Source: Agreia pratensis (GTDB lineage Bacteria > Actinomycetota > Actinomycetes > Actinomycetales > Microbacteriaceae). From it: a stretch of DNA of 64,000 bases. The notes beneath the pieces were generated by a model. It was not told where the DNA came from, searched no databases, and saw only the letters and a program-made list of their open reading frames with translations. Numbering within the stretch: position 1 is the stretch's first letter; every line of letters begins with the position of its first letter. Location of the stretch: NCBI RefSeq assembly GCF_900177685.1, contig NZ_FXAY01000003.1, forward strand, positions 62,001 to 126,000, given 5' to 3'. This document shows positions 7,426 through 14,801 of the stretch, in pieces. The position numbers were made by a program, and so were the translations under genes.

Positions 7426-8561
7426 GATGTGGCCTCTATTTCTGTCGCTTCTTCCTTTAAGGGGAGTGTTGGTTGTGTTGGGGTGTTGGTTGTGGATCCC
7501 TCGAAACCAACAGAACCAACGGAACCAACAGGGGTGTAGAGGCCTCGGGTTGGTTTGTCGAGACGTCCCGCTTCATAGGCTCTCGACAGATAGACCTGCG
7601 CACTCTTGTCGTCCATGCCGAGCAATGTTGCGAGGGCGTGCGGCTTCAGTCCCTCGGGGTGTTCGCTTACCTTCGCAATGACCTCAGTCATGCGATCGCC
7701 CACGCCGTTCGATGCCTTTGCGGATTGCGCTGCTCGAGATGCATCCTCGAGACTGCTGCCGTCGAGCTCCCAGGCCCCTGTCTCGGTCTGAGTCAGTGAG
7801 TATTCGCCCTCTGCTGCATCTCGGGAGGTGACCTGCAAGGTGGCTCGCTTGTCATGCCGGTCGCGCTTTAGCACCAATATGGTGTCCGCTGCACCCGCAA
7901 TGCCCTGAGTGCCGCTCACCGCGTCCAGGAAGTCGCCTCCCTCGGCTTTGCGTGTGTGGTGGACGATGACGAGGCTTGAGCCCGGTACGGCGTCACTGGT
8001 GGCCTTGAGAGCCGACAGGACGGAATAGTCGTGCCCGTACTGGTTGCCGCTGCCGGCGGGCGGCATCACCTTTCCGAGGGTGTCCAGGATGACAACGGGG
8101 TCCAGTCCCGCGTACTTGTTCATGTAGTCGCGGATGACTGGGATCACTTTGTTCGAGTCAATTGCCGTCATGAATTCGAGGCGGTGAGAGAACTCCTCCG
8201 GGTTGAGTCTTAGGAGTCGGTCCTGCAGCCGCCGCGGGCCATCCTCAAGGGCGAGGTACAGGACTGGCCTCGGCTTGCCTACGGGGAGGCACCCGAACGC
8301 AACGCCACCAGAGCTCAAGTCCAAACCGAGACCGAGAACCATCCACGATTTTCCAATTTTGGGTGCAGCCACGAGAAGCGTCATGCCCTCGGGGACGATG
8401 CCAGGGACGACGTATTTCGTGGGTGGGTAAACCTGCTGCATGAGCCACGCTGCGTTGAACGTGACCGGTGTCGCCGCTGCGCCAGCAAGCCCCTGCTCTT
8501 CGGCTTGGAGCTTTGCGACGAAGCCCATGTTGGCGTCGTAGACGGTGGGTGTGCCGATCAT
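7422..8561 (-). CDS. RepA-type AAA ATPase, replication helicase candidate
   Basis: 379 residues with a RecA-like core: Walker A AAPKIGKSW (about 65-73), Walker B PVVILDTLG (about 155-163), a conserved histidine pair in LVIVHHTRK, then GTQGIAGAADTILVLKR, as in RepA/AAA_25 hexameric helicases of plasmids and phages. About residues 290-345 form a winged-helix-like segment (MTEVIAKVSEHPEGLKPHAL, then YLSRAYEAGRLDKP). The C-terminus is repetitive (PVGSVGSVGFEG), reflecting iteron-like DNA repeats in the gene. It likely unwinds the element's origin or primes its replication. Overlaps both neighbours by 4 bases. Confidence 0.85.
   Translation of the reverse strand: MIGTPTVYDANMGFVAKLQAEEQGLAGAAATPVTFNAAWLMQQVYPPTKYVVPGIVPEGMTLLVAAPKIGKSWMVLGLGLDLSSGGVAFGCLPVGKPRPVLYLALEDGPRRLQDRLLRLNPEEFSHRLEFMTAIDSNKVIPVIRDYMNKYAGLDPVVILDTLGKVMPPAGSGNQYGHDYSVLSALKATSDAVPGSSLVIVHHTRKAEGGDFLDAVSGTQGIAGAADTILVLKRDRHDKRATLQVTSRDAAEGEYSLTQTETGAWELDGSSLEDASRAAQSAKASNGVGDRMTEVIAKVSEHPEGLKPHALATLLGMDDKSAQVYLSRAYEAGRLDKPTRGLYTPVGSVGSVGFEGSTTNTPTQPTLPLKEEATEIEATS
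7468..7531. repeat. Iteron-like direct and inverted repeats
   Basis: Three tandem 9-bp units AACCAAC(A/G)G occupy 7505-7531. The same 7-mer occurs inverted (GTTGGTT) at 7468-7474 and 7485-7491, with a degenerate copy between. The cluster lies inside the 3' end of the RepA-like gene and could be the binding site for that protein at a replication origin, or simply a low-complexity coding end. Confidence 0.55.
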
Positions 8562-8968
8562 TTGGCATCACCTGCCACGAGCCGGTTCCAGTAGTCCTCG
8601 GACGCTTCGTCCATGCGACGACGGCGTACGTCACCAAGGTCTCGACCGTAGAAAGCGATCTCGTAGTACCTGTCACGGTCGGCCTGTGCCTGCTCGAGTT
8701 CAGGCTGCAGGGAGCGTCGGCCTTGCTCGTGAGCAACCGTCCACCATGCTGCAAGAGCGGGAGTGAGCTGGTACTGCTCGATATCCCCGGCCACGAGGCG
8801 CCACAGCGTCCGTTCGAGTTCCGAGTCGACGGAGGATCCGATGGCCCATTCGACTTTTCGGGACTTCGCGAATACCGGCGTTACGATTGAAGTGTTGAGC
8901 CCGCCAGCCACAACTTCGTCCGCCCTAGTGTCCGCACTGGGGCGGATTTCTTTTTGCTCCCGGGTCAT
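8558..8968 (-). CDS. Hypothetical early protein (136 aa)
   Basis: 136 residues, starts and stops in 4-base overlaps with its neighbours. The central part has SELERTLWRLVAGDIEQYQL and AAWWTVAHEQGRRSLQPELE, giving a helical, charged protein without cysteines or membrane segments. The C-terminus is rich in Arg and acidic residues. No family recognised; as a member of the replication operon it may be an accessory replication or DNA-binding factor. Confidence 0.6.
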   Translation of the reverse strand: MTREQKEIRPSADTRADEVVAGGLNTSIVTPVFAKSRKVEWAIGSSVDSELERTLWRLVAGDIEQYQLTPALAAWWTVAHEQGRRSLQPELEQAQADRDRYYEIAFYGRDLGDVRRRRMDEASEDYWNRLVAGDAK

Positions 8969-9231
8969 CGCTCACCTCGCATGAGGTTGTGAACGGCCGT
9001 CTCGCCGGTCGGATCGACGTGGGGCATGAACCAGGCGTCGAAGTCAGGGATGGACGTCGCTCGGGCGTCTCGAAGGTACGCACGGACGATCCGTGAGACC
9101 TTCGATGCCGAGATGGTGACACCGGCTTCGCCGAAGCGCTCATGCACGCGTCGAATCAACTGCTCAGCAGTGGCCGTGGGAGCGGCCTGTTTGTTGTTCC
9201 AGGTGCTCGGCGCGCTGACGGGCCTACTCAT
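8965..9231 (-). CDS. Hypothetical early protein (88 aa)
   Basis: 88 residues from the ATG at 9231 (AGGTG just upstream). A helical stretch EQLIRRVHERFGEAGVTISA continues into SKVSRIVRAYLRDAR, which resembles a small helix-turn-helix (the second helix beginning at SASKVSRIVR). This would fit a DNA-binding accessory protein. Overlaps the preceding gene by 8 bases and the following by 4. Confidence 0.55.
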   Translation of the reverse strand: MSRPVSAPSTWNNKQAAPTATAEQLIRRVHERFGEAGVTISASKVSRIVRAYLRDARATSIPDFDAWFMPHVDPTGETAVHNLMRGER

Positions 9232-9427
9232 GGGCACCTGCAGGGCGCAGAAGAGCGGCGATGCGGTCGCGCTGTTCAGATGTGAGCGGGGGAGCGGCAT
9301 TGACGACGCGCTCGATGTAGTCCTCGAGCCGTTCCGCTTTTAGCTGGCGGGTGAGTTCCGTTGTGTCGGCGTTTGGGTCACGGCGTTTGGTGTGGGCGAT
9401 TTGAGAACGTGTCTTGGTCCAAGACAT
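9224..9427 (-). CDS. First gene of the early operon, small basic protein (67 aa)
   Basis: 67 residues, Lys/Arg-rich at the N-terminus (SWTKTRSQIAHTKRRDPNA), then helical (LTRQLKAERLEDYIERVV). Its GGGAG Shine-Dalgarno lies inside the closing stem of the long hairpin at 9433-9504, so translation is probably controlled by that RNA. No family recognised. Confidence 0.55.
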   Translation of the reverse strand: MSWTKTRSQIAHTKRRDPNADTTELTRQLKAERLEDYIERVVNAAPPLTSEQRDRIAALLRPAGAHE

Positions 9428-9428
9428 A

Positions 9429-9504
9429 GAAAAAGACTCCCGAAGGTGCACTAAGTTCCCACCCGTTTCGGGGTGCTTAGCGCGATACCAGTTTCGAGAG
9501 TCTT
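9429..9504 (-). promoter_or_regulatory. Structured RNA leader sequestering a ribosome-binding site
   Basis: On the minus strand the sequence folds into nested helices: a 12-bp closing stem (9504-9493 with 9444-9433), a 3-bp GGU/ACC helix, an 8-bp helix (9483-9476 with 9555-independent partner 9455-9448 on the same strand), and a 5-bp hairpin with loop CGAAAC (9475-9471 with 9464-9460). The two imperfect positions are C-A mismatches on the plus strand but G-U wobbles on the minus strand, so the minus-strand RNA is the paired form. The 3' arm contains GGGAG, the likely Shine-Dalgarno for the ATG at 9427, and is followed by U-rich sequence. No known riboswitch class was recognised. Confidence 0.6.
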
Positions 9505-9534
9505 ACGTTCCCCAGGTCAGTTCGCTTGCCTGTT

Positions 9535-9897
9535 CTATTTGAGAATAGCAGAGAGAATGGAGAAGTCCAAAACTTTGTTCGAACCAATTCCTCGGAGGGC
9601 CTTGTCGACGAGAGAGGAGCGGGGACGAGGGTCAACCCCACATGTTTGGCACCAAAGCTTCACGGCGCCAGTTGGGGCAGATGCGTCGAAGAAGATCATC
9701 TCTGGGTCGACGTGACGATCTGCGGCATCCCCTCCGGAGGCGCGCTGACGCGCCCGGTCTTGGTTTCTGGTGGTCATGGCAAAGCCAGTTTCGGTGAGCA
9801 CGCCGGTAGCAAGGGTGCGTCTCTTGTGCGTTCGGCGGCCGGTGCAGATGATCTCGAACGTGTCTTCGTTGGCCATATATCGCTGTCGTTTCGCCAT
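9535..9897 (-). CDS. Hypothetical phage protein (120 aa)
   Basis: 120 residues from the ATG at 9897 (AAAGGGAAC upstream). It is basic at the N-terminus (MAKRQRYM), then TFEIICTGRRTHKRRTLATG and a single C-x2-C (WCQTCGVDPRPRS, about residues 84-96). Such small proteins with 'CTGRxTH' and a Cys pair are common near actinophage immunity regions, but no function is known. It lies 23 bases downstream of the tRNA gene and could share its transcript. Confidence 0.65.
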   Translation of the reverse strand: MAKRQRYMANEDTFEIICTGRRTHKRRTLATGVLTETGFAMTTRNQDRARQRASGGDAADRHVDPEMIFFDASAPTGAVKLWCQTCGVDPRPRSSLVDKALRGIGSNKVLDFSILSAILK

Positions 9898-9920
9898 CGC
9901 CGTTCCCTTTCGTTGATGTG

Positions 9921-9993
9921 TCCCGATTGAAGGATTCGAACCTTCGGCAAACCAGGTAGAAGCTGGTTGCTCTGTCCACTGAGCTAAATCGGG
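9921..9993 (-). tRNA. tRNA-Arg (anticodon TCT)
   Basis: 73 bases that fold as a complete cloverleaf on the minus strand: acceptor stem CCCGATT/AATCGGG (7 bp), D stem GCTC/GAGC, anticodon stem ACCAG/CTGGT around loop CTTCTAC (anticodon TCT, reading AGA), a 5-base variable loop, and T stem GAAGG/CCTTC around TTCGAAT. The discriminator base is A and no CCA is encoded (ACAC follows). It sits inside the element between small genes, so it is probably carried by the element to serve AGA codons rare in the GC-rich host. Confidence 0.93.
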
Positions 9994-10039
9994 GGAGTGC
10001 AGGGGTCGCGCGCGAAACGCGCCCCTGCCGTTCATATGG

Positions 10040-10354
10040 CTAGGCTGCGGCAGCGACCTTCTTTTTGCCGTGGTCGAACACCGCAACTAAGTCACTCGCC
10101 TGCAGGTTCAGCACTCGGGAGATGCTGAACAACTCGGCTATGAGCCAGTCGCGGTCGCCGCTGAGAGACGCCTCTAGATCTTTGCGTTTCGTGTTTGTCA
10201 GTCTGGCCAACAACTTTGGGCTGATGTTCTGCCGACCAGCAATTTCGCGGATCTCCCGTGACAGGTACTGGTGCGGCGTGAGGTTGCCCTCGAACGTGGC
10301 GACCTTGTCCCGTCCGTGGATCGTGATTGTGTCCGTAGAATCGATGTTGTTCAT
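10040..10354 (-). CDS. XRE-type regulator of the element
   Basis: 104 residues, AAAGGG 6 bases upstream of the ATG. The middle contains a helix-turn-helix: PHQYLSREIREIAGRQNISP, then KLLARLTNTKRKDLEASLSG, followed by a helix IAELFSISRVLNLQASDLVA typical of XRE regulators. It is the gene just downstream of the integrase, the usual place of an immunity repressor or Cro-like protein. Function as the element's repressor is inferred from fold and position. Confidence 0.75.
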   Translation of the reverse strand: MNNIDSTDTITIHGRDKVATFEGNLTPHQYLSREIREIAGRQNISPKLLARLTNTKRKDLEASLSGDRDWLIAELFSISRVLNLQASDLVAVFDHGKKKVAAAA

Positions 10355-10435
10355 TGGTTGCCCTTTCTTGGCTTTGTGGACTACGCCCCGGGCTGTTCGT
10401 ATCAGCTACGGGGTTCTTGCATAACTACCAGCGGC

Positions 10436-11821
10436 CTAGGACAGCCATTCGATAGCTACATCTTCGGGATCGAATACCCGCGTGTTCTTCTGCTTCCGGA
10501 TCGTGACCGACGTGAGGGTGCCGATGATGCCTCGGCGCTGCGCCAGGGTCAGCTTCGAATGCCAATGATCGGCGACGTCCTTCGCCTGAATCAGGTTCAC
10601 GAGCTTCGAGTCACCGTCCGCTGCTGAGATCTGACGCTGCAGCGCGTCAATTTGTTTCGTCAGTCCGCCTGACGCCTCTCTGACCGCGGCCATGGTCAGC
10701 AGCCCTTCTGCCAGCGCCAGCGCTAAGTCGTCCTTCCTCTGGCGCAGGTCGGCGGACTTGGCAAGCATCGGCTCGATATCCACCTTGGGCCGGATGAGCT
10801 TAGAAGCGTCCGGGAGGCTGAGTCGGGCGATGAGGACAGATTCAACCAGTTCATCTACTCGGGCCTGGTTCCGCTGGACGCACCATTTCGACGTGCACGC
10901 GTAAGCGATCTTCGCCGGCTGAGCAACACCGTTCTTGGGCCTGGGGTAGTCCGGTCTCGCCATCATTCGTCCGCCACACACACCACAGGTCGCGATACCT
11001 GACAGCAGGTACTTGGTCCTGTTCGACCACGTATGCGGGGTCTTGCGCCGCTGCTTGGCAGACTTGAACTGCTCCCAGTCGTCGCGGGTGATCAAGGCCT
11101 CCCAGTCGCCCTCTGCGACCTCTTCGCCCTTATAGAGGCGGATACCGGCATAGGCGGGGTTCGCTAGTCGAGCTCGCAACTGAGAGACCGTCCATGGCCC
11201 GCCGTTCGTTGTCGGAATATTGCGGACGTTGAAGTTCTCAGCGATTGCATAATATGTCTCGCCTGCCAGATAGCGCCTGTAGGCCTCACGAATCACGTCA
11301 GCTTCACCCTCGACTACCCGCACCGCGCCGTTGACGCGCTCGTAGCCATAGGGGCGATTACTGAACTGCCATGATCCCTTCTTCGCTCGTTGCGCGTTAG
11401 AGGCAACCTGACGGGCACCTTTCTGCTCAACCTCGTAGCGAGCTGCGTGACCGAGCATGCCGGCGAGCATTCGTCCTGCAGGCGTAGTGAGGTCGAGTTC
11501 ACCAGCTCGGACAGTGAGAATCCGAAGAGCGTTTTTCTCGGCTGTCTCCACAATCTCAACGAGATCTTTTACTCGCCTGTAGAGACGGTCTGTGTGCCAG
11601 ACGATAATCGTCTCCACGTCTCCTGTCTGGATGAGGGACAGAAGCTTGGTGAACTCGGGTCGAACGCCCTTGGATGCAGACACGTCGTTGTCTACGAACT
11701 CGCGAGACACAGTGAGCCCGTGTGTAGTGGCGAGTGCCCTGCACTCGACAAGCTGCCGGTCGACCGCAGTCCCTTGACCGTCCTTGTCGAGCGACTGCCG
11801 GGCGTATATCACTGTGCTCAT
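10436..11821 (-). CDS. Large serine recombinase (integrase)
   Basis: 461 residues starting MSTVIYARQS; the catalytic serine is residue 10 and the nearby resolvase-domain arginines are in WHTDRLYRR. Domain order is the resolvase catalytic domain (1-150), the recombinase domain (about 165-270, with SWQFSNRPYGYERVNG and TVSQLRARLANPAYAG), a zinc ribbon (CGVCGGRM about residue 305, then ACTSKWC), and a coiled coil near 370-420. The upstream in-frame extension to 12055 overlaps the pilus gene and is rejected as a start. Large serine integrases join attP and attB near their own gene, so the element's right attachment site should be just upstream of 11821. Confidence 0.95.
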   Translation of the reverse strand: MSTVIYARQSLDKDGQGTAVDRQLVECRALATTHGLTVSREFVDNDVSASKGVRPEFTKLLSLIQTGDVETIIVWHTDRLYRRVKDLVEIVETAEKNALRILTVRAGELDLTTPAGRMLAGMLGHAARYEVEQKGARQVASNAQRAKKGSWQFSNRPYGYERVNGAVRVVEGEADVIREAYRRYLAGETYYAIAENFNVRNIPTTNGGPWTVSQLRARLANPAYAGIRLYKGEEVAEGDWEALITRDDWEQFKSAKQRRKTPHTWSNRTKYLLSGIATCGVCGGRMMARPDYPRPKNGVAQPAKIAYACTSKWCVQRNQARVDELVESVLIARLSLPDASKLIRPKVDIEPMLAKSADLRQRKDDLALALAEGLLTMAAVREASGGLTKQIDALQRQISAADGDSKLVNLIQAKDVADHWHSKLTLAQRRGIIGTLTSVTIRKQKNTRVFDPEDVAIEWLS

Positions 11822-11828
11822 GTCGATT

Positions 11829-11935
11829 ACCCTACTCTTGCGCACCCCGGTCTGGTCATCATCATCTGGGGACTCGCCGGACCGGCTCTCAGCCAGGTCT
11901 TCGAGCAGGCGATCGATCGCGTGACGGCTTTCTGA
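11829..11935 (+). pseudogene. 3' remnant of a gene interrupted by the element
   Basis: Between the integrase start and the tadE-like gene is an open plus-strand stretch ending GLVIIIWGLAGPALSQVFEQ then AIDRVTAF and a stop 7 bases before the tadE-like ATG, as expected for the previous gene of an operon. The hydrophobic stretch followed by a short amphipathic end would fit the C-terminus of a Flp-type pilin or another small Tad membrane protein. Its 5' part is missing, presumably displaced to the far side of the element. Too short to assign firmly. Confidence 0.35.
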
Positions 11936-11942
11936 CGAGATC

Positions 11943-12356
11943 ATGGTGTCGACGAGTCGGCGGATCCTCGAGAGGCTGCGGCGAGACGATGGGTCGGCCG
12001 CCGTCGAGTTCGTTCTCGTGGGCGTGCTGCTCACAGCTCTCACGCTCGGGGTCATTCAACTGGCCTTCGCCCTGCACGTGCGCAATACGTTGCTCGACGC
12101 GGCGGCAGAGGGCGCGCGGTTTGCCGCGCTCGCGGGAAACTCTCCCGAAGATGGAGCGGAGCGAACGAGGCAGCTGATCAGCACTGCGGTGGGCGCCGAC
12201 TACGCCGCCGGGGTATCCGCCGGATACACGGAGTACCTCGGAGTGCCGGCGACCGAGGTCACCGTCAGCGCACCTCTTCCGCTGGCCGGTCCGTTCGGAC
12301 CACCGAGATCGTTGGAGGTGACGGGCCATGCCGCTGTGGAAGCGCTTGATGGCTGA
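11943..12356 (+). CDS. TadE-family pilus assembly protein
   Basis: 137 residues with a short basic N-terminus (RRILERLRRDDGS), then the TadE-type hydrophobic segment SAAVEFVLVGVLLTALTLGV (about residues 18-38) and a soluble C-terminal part ending in a beta-rich stretch. TadE-like pseudopilins are anchored in the membrane and help assemble Flp/Tad pili. Its end overlaps the next gene by 29 bases, and two more pseudopilin-like genes follow. The Tad ATPase and TadB/C genes are not in the window and would lie beyond the inserted element if the locus is intact. Confidence 0.85.
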   Translation: MVSTSRRILERLRRDDGSAAVEFVLVGVLLTALTLGVIQLAFALHVRNTLLDAAAEGARFAALAGNSPEDGAERTRQLISTAVGADYAAGVSAGYTEYLGVPATEVTVSAPLPLAGPFGPPRSLEVTGHAAVEALDG

Positions 12357-12774
12357 CGACGGCTCGGCCTCGCTCGAGTTCATCACCGCGGGAGTCCTGC
12401 TCCTGGTGCCGCTCGTCTATCTGGTGAGCGCTCTGTCCTTGCTGCAGGGCGCAGCGTTCGCCGCTGAGGGCGCGGCGCGCCAGGCGGCGCGGGTCTTCGT
12501 GCAATCGGAGTCGATCGAGCAGGGGGCTGCATCGGCCGAGCAGGCCGTGGCGATCGCGTTCTCCGACTTCGGCATCACTGACGGCATCGCGCCGATCGAG
12601 TACTCGTGCGATCCATTACCGGATGCCTGCCTCACCCGGGCAGGGCACGTCACCGTCACCGTGCGCGTGTCGGTGCCGCTGCCTCTACTCCCGTCATTCC
12701 TAGGCCGCGAGAACACCGGAGGCATCCCGTTCGTCGCGACGGCGACCCAGACGGTCTCGAGATTCCACTCATGA
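12328..12774 (+). CDS. TadE/TadF-like pseudopilin
   Basis: 148 residues: basic start MPLWKRLMADDGS, then ASLEFITAGVLLLVPLVYLV (residues 14-33), the E at position five of the hydrophobic helix as in type IV pilin-like processing sites, followed by AAFAAEGAARQAARVFV as in TadE/F proteins. The C-terminal half contains a cysteine pair (SCDPLPDAC) probably disulfide-bonded outside the membrane. Overlaps tadE by 29 bases and ends 1 base before the GTG start region of the next gene. Confidence 0.8.
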   Translation: MPLWKRLMADDGSASLEFITAGVLLLVPLVYLVSALSLLQGAAFAAEGAARQAARVFVQSESIEQGAASAEQAVAIAFSDFGITDGIAPIEYSCDPLPDACLTRAGHVTVTVRVSVPLPLLPSFLGRENTGGIPFVATATQTVSRFHS

Positions 12775-12775
12775 T

Positions 12776-13243
12776 GTGGCCAGACTCGTGAGAGCGACGG
12801 CGGCGACGGCGCGACTCCGCTCCGACGAGGGCTCTACTCTGCTGCTCACGATCTTCTACGCGGCCCTCGCGCTGCTCGTCGTGCTCGTGGTCGTGGCGGC
12901 GTCGAGCCTGTATCTCGAGCGCACCCGACTCTTCACCATGGCCGACGGCGCTGCCCTTGCCGGCGCCGAATCGTTCTCGCTCGACGACATCGAGTTCGTC
13001 GACTCCGCCGTCGTTCCCAGGCTCGACCCCGCGGCCGTCGACGCGGCAGTCGACGACTATCTCGCCAACGCACCGTCTTCTGCATCGTTCGACGGCCTGA
13101 CTGTGATCGAGGCCACAACCGCTGACGGACGCAGTGCCACAGTCACGCTTTCCGCGTCGTGGCGGCCGGCGGTGCTCTCTCTCATCGTGCCGAACGGGTT
13201 CCCCATCGAGGTCACCTCCGTCGCTCGTTCTACATTCCGCTGA
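12776..13243 (+). CDS. TadG-like pilus-associated membrane protein
   Basis: 155 residues from a GTG immediately after the previous stop. The N-terminal RSDEGSTLLLTIFYAALALL leads into a membrane segment, then ERTRLFTMADGAALAGAESF, the characteristic 'ADGAALAGA' of TadG/Rv3654c-type proteins, and an extracellular beta-rich domain. It completes a three-gene pseudopilin group, with no sign of degeneration in these genes. Confidence 0.8.
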   Translation: MARLVRATAATARLRSDEGSTLLLTIFYAALALLVVLVVVAASSLYLERTRLFTMADGAALAGAESFSLDDIEFVDSAVVPRLDPAAVDAAVDDYLANAPSSASFDGLTVIEATTADGRSATVTLSASWRPAVLSLIVPNGFPIEVTSVARSTFR

Positions 13244-13296
13244 AATCTACGCAAGGCCCTCAGGCAACCCACAGCCTCGGTGTAGCGTACGTGTCC

Positions 13297-14781
13297 ATGG
13301 CTCCGACTTCACCGACACCCCAGATCGAGATCACCGAGCGGGCGAAGTGGCAGGCCTTCGCCGTGGCGGTTGGCGTTGCCGCACTCACCATCCTCGATCT
13401 CTCGAAGGTCAACGTGGGTCTTCCCTCGATCGAGAAAGCACTCGGCGCTGGCTCCACCGAACTCCAGCTGATCGTTGCCGGCTACGCCCTCGCCTTCGGC
13501 CTCGCGCTCGTTCCCGCCGGGCGGCTCGGCGACATCTACTCGCGCAAACTGCTCTTCTCGATCGGCCTCATCTCGTTTACCCTCGCGAGCCTCGCCTGCG
13601 CGCTCGCGCCGACAGTCGAGACGCTGCTCGTCGCGCGCATCCTTCAGGGAGTCGCCGCAGGCATCCAGATGCCGCAGGTACTGGGACTCGTGCAGCAGCT
13701 GTTTCAGGGCGCTGCACGCGGGCGCGCTTTCGGCATCTTCGGGGCGACGATCGGAGTCTCGACCGCTTTCGGTCCGACGCTGGGCGGGCTGCTGATCGCC
13801 GTCGGCGGTGAGACCGACGGGTGGCGGCTCCTGTTCTGGATGAACATTCCGCTCGGGCTCATCGCCCTGTTCTTCGCCCTGCGTCTGCTGCCGAAAAAAC
13901 CGAAAAGCTCGAGCGTCAAGACAGAGCTCGACCTCGTCGGAATCCTGCTTCTCGGGTTCTCGGTGTTCAGCGTCATGGTTCCCTTCGTCTTCACGACCGG
14001 TGGCCCCGACGACGATCCGAAACGCTGGTTCTGGCTTGTCGGCTTCGTTCTCGGAACCGTCGCCTTTCTCCTGTGGGAGCGCGACTACTCCCGCCGCGGC
14101 AAGTCGTCGGTCGTGCACTTCGCCCTGTTCCGCATCGCCTCGTACCGCAACGGCATCCTCGTGGCCACCGCGTACTTCGCCGCTATCCCCGGCACCTTCC
14201 TGCTCACGACGCTCTACCTGCAGCAGGGCCTCGGGGCGCTTCCCGTCTTCGCCGGCATGGTGAGCATCCCGTTCGCGCTCACCTCGGCGGCCAGCTCTCT
14301 CATCGGTGGGCGCATCGTCGAGCGCTATGGGCGCAAGCTCGTGGTCATCGGCACGATCACGGTCATCATCGGCTTCTCACTGATCCTCGCCGCCGCCGTG
14401 CTCACCCCGCGTGACCAGACGATCTGGTGGATGGCCGCCGCCATGGCCGTCGCGGGAGCCGGAGGCGGCCTCGTCATTTCGCCCAATCAGACACTCACGC
14501 TGGCGGAGGTTCCTGTCAGCGAGGGCGGTGTGGCAGGCTCGCTCGCGCAGGTCGGGCAGCGGGTCGGAACCGCGATCGGCGTTGCGGCGGTGAGCTCGAC
14601 GTTCTTCTCCACTCTCTACCGTGAGACGTCGACGCCCGACAAGCTCACCGTCTACCACGACGGATTCCGCAACGGCATCCTCATCGCGATCTCACTCATC
14701 ACGGTCTCGCTCCTCGTGGGTCTTGTCGACCTGAGGTCGCGCGCGAAGGCCCGGGCAAACCAACCCGCGACATCCGCCTGA
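13297..14781 (+). CDS. MFS drug transporter, DHA2 (EmrB/QacA) type
   Basis: 494 residues from the ATG at 13297, which lies 8 bases after TAGCGT, a -10-like element. About 14 membrane segments. Motif A appears as GRLGDIYSRK between segments 2 and 3, and motif C-like Gly-rich helices (GIFGATIGVSTAFGPTLGGL) in segment 5. The family exports drugs or metabolites with proton antiport. The intact Asp in the first helix (ILDLSKVNVGLPSIEKAL) matches the D-x-x-x-V-N-V-A-L-P signature of DHA2 members, here NVGLP. Substrate unknown. Confidence 0.88.
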   Translation: MAPTSPTPQIEITERAKWQAFAVAVGVAALTILDLSKVNVGLPSIEKALGAGSTELQLIVAGYALAFGLALVPAGRLGDIYSRKLLFSIGLISFTLASLACALAPTVETLLVARILQGVAAGIQMPQVLGLVQQLFQGAARGRAFGIFGATIGVSTAFGPTLGGLLIAVGGETDGWRLLFWMNIPLGLIALFFALRLLPKKPKSSSVKTELDLVGILLLGFSVFSVMVPFVFTTGGPDDDPKRWFWLVGFVLGTVAFLLWERDYSRRGKSSVVHFALFRIASYRNGILVATAYFAAIPGTFLLTTLYLQQGLGALPVFAGMVSIPFALTSAASSLIGGRIVERYGRKLVVIGTITVIIGFSLILAAAVLTPRDQTIWWMAAAMAVAGAGGGLVISPNQTLTLAEVPVSEGGVAGSLAQVGQRVGTAIGVAAVSSTFFSTLYRETSTPDKLTVYHDGFRNGILIAISLITVSLLVGLVDLRSRAKARANQPATSA

Positions 14782-14801
14782 AGAGAGCTGCCGTCGACTG
14801 A

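Larger units (their letters stand above)
1..11850. mobile_element. Right-hand part of an integrated phage-derived element
   Basis: A block of almost entirely minus-strand, tightly overlapping small genes carries phage hallmarks: a large serine integrase at its right end, an XRE regulator, a tRNA, a RepA-like ATPase, a WhiB-like protein, an excisionase-like HTH protein and a tape-measure protein. Base composition is less GC-rich than the host genes to the right, most clearly in the leftmost 1.7 kb. The right boundary must lie between the integrase start (11821) and the first intact pilus gene (11943). The left boundary is outside the window. No terminase, portal, capsid, major tail or lysis gene is visible, so whether it is a complete prophage, a remnant or a satellite cannot be decided here. 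Confidence 0.85.

Noticed and set aside
9921-9993. tRNA gene as attachment site of the element
   Set aside because: It is about 1.8 kb inside the integrase end, the integrase is a serine type, which seldom uses tRNAs, and no second copy of the tRNA 3' end is seen.
11822-12055. Upstream extension of the integrase start
   Set aside because: It would overlap the tadE-like gene and lacks integrase homology; MSTVIYARQS is the normal N-terminus of the family.
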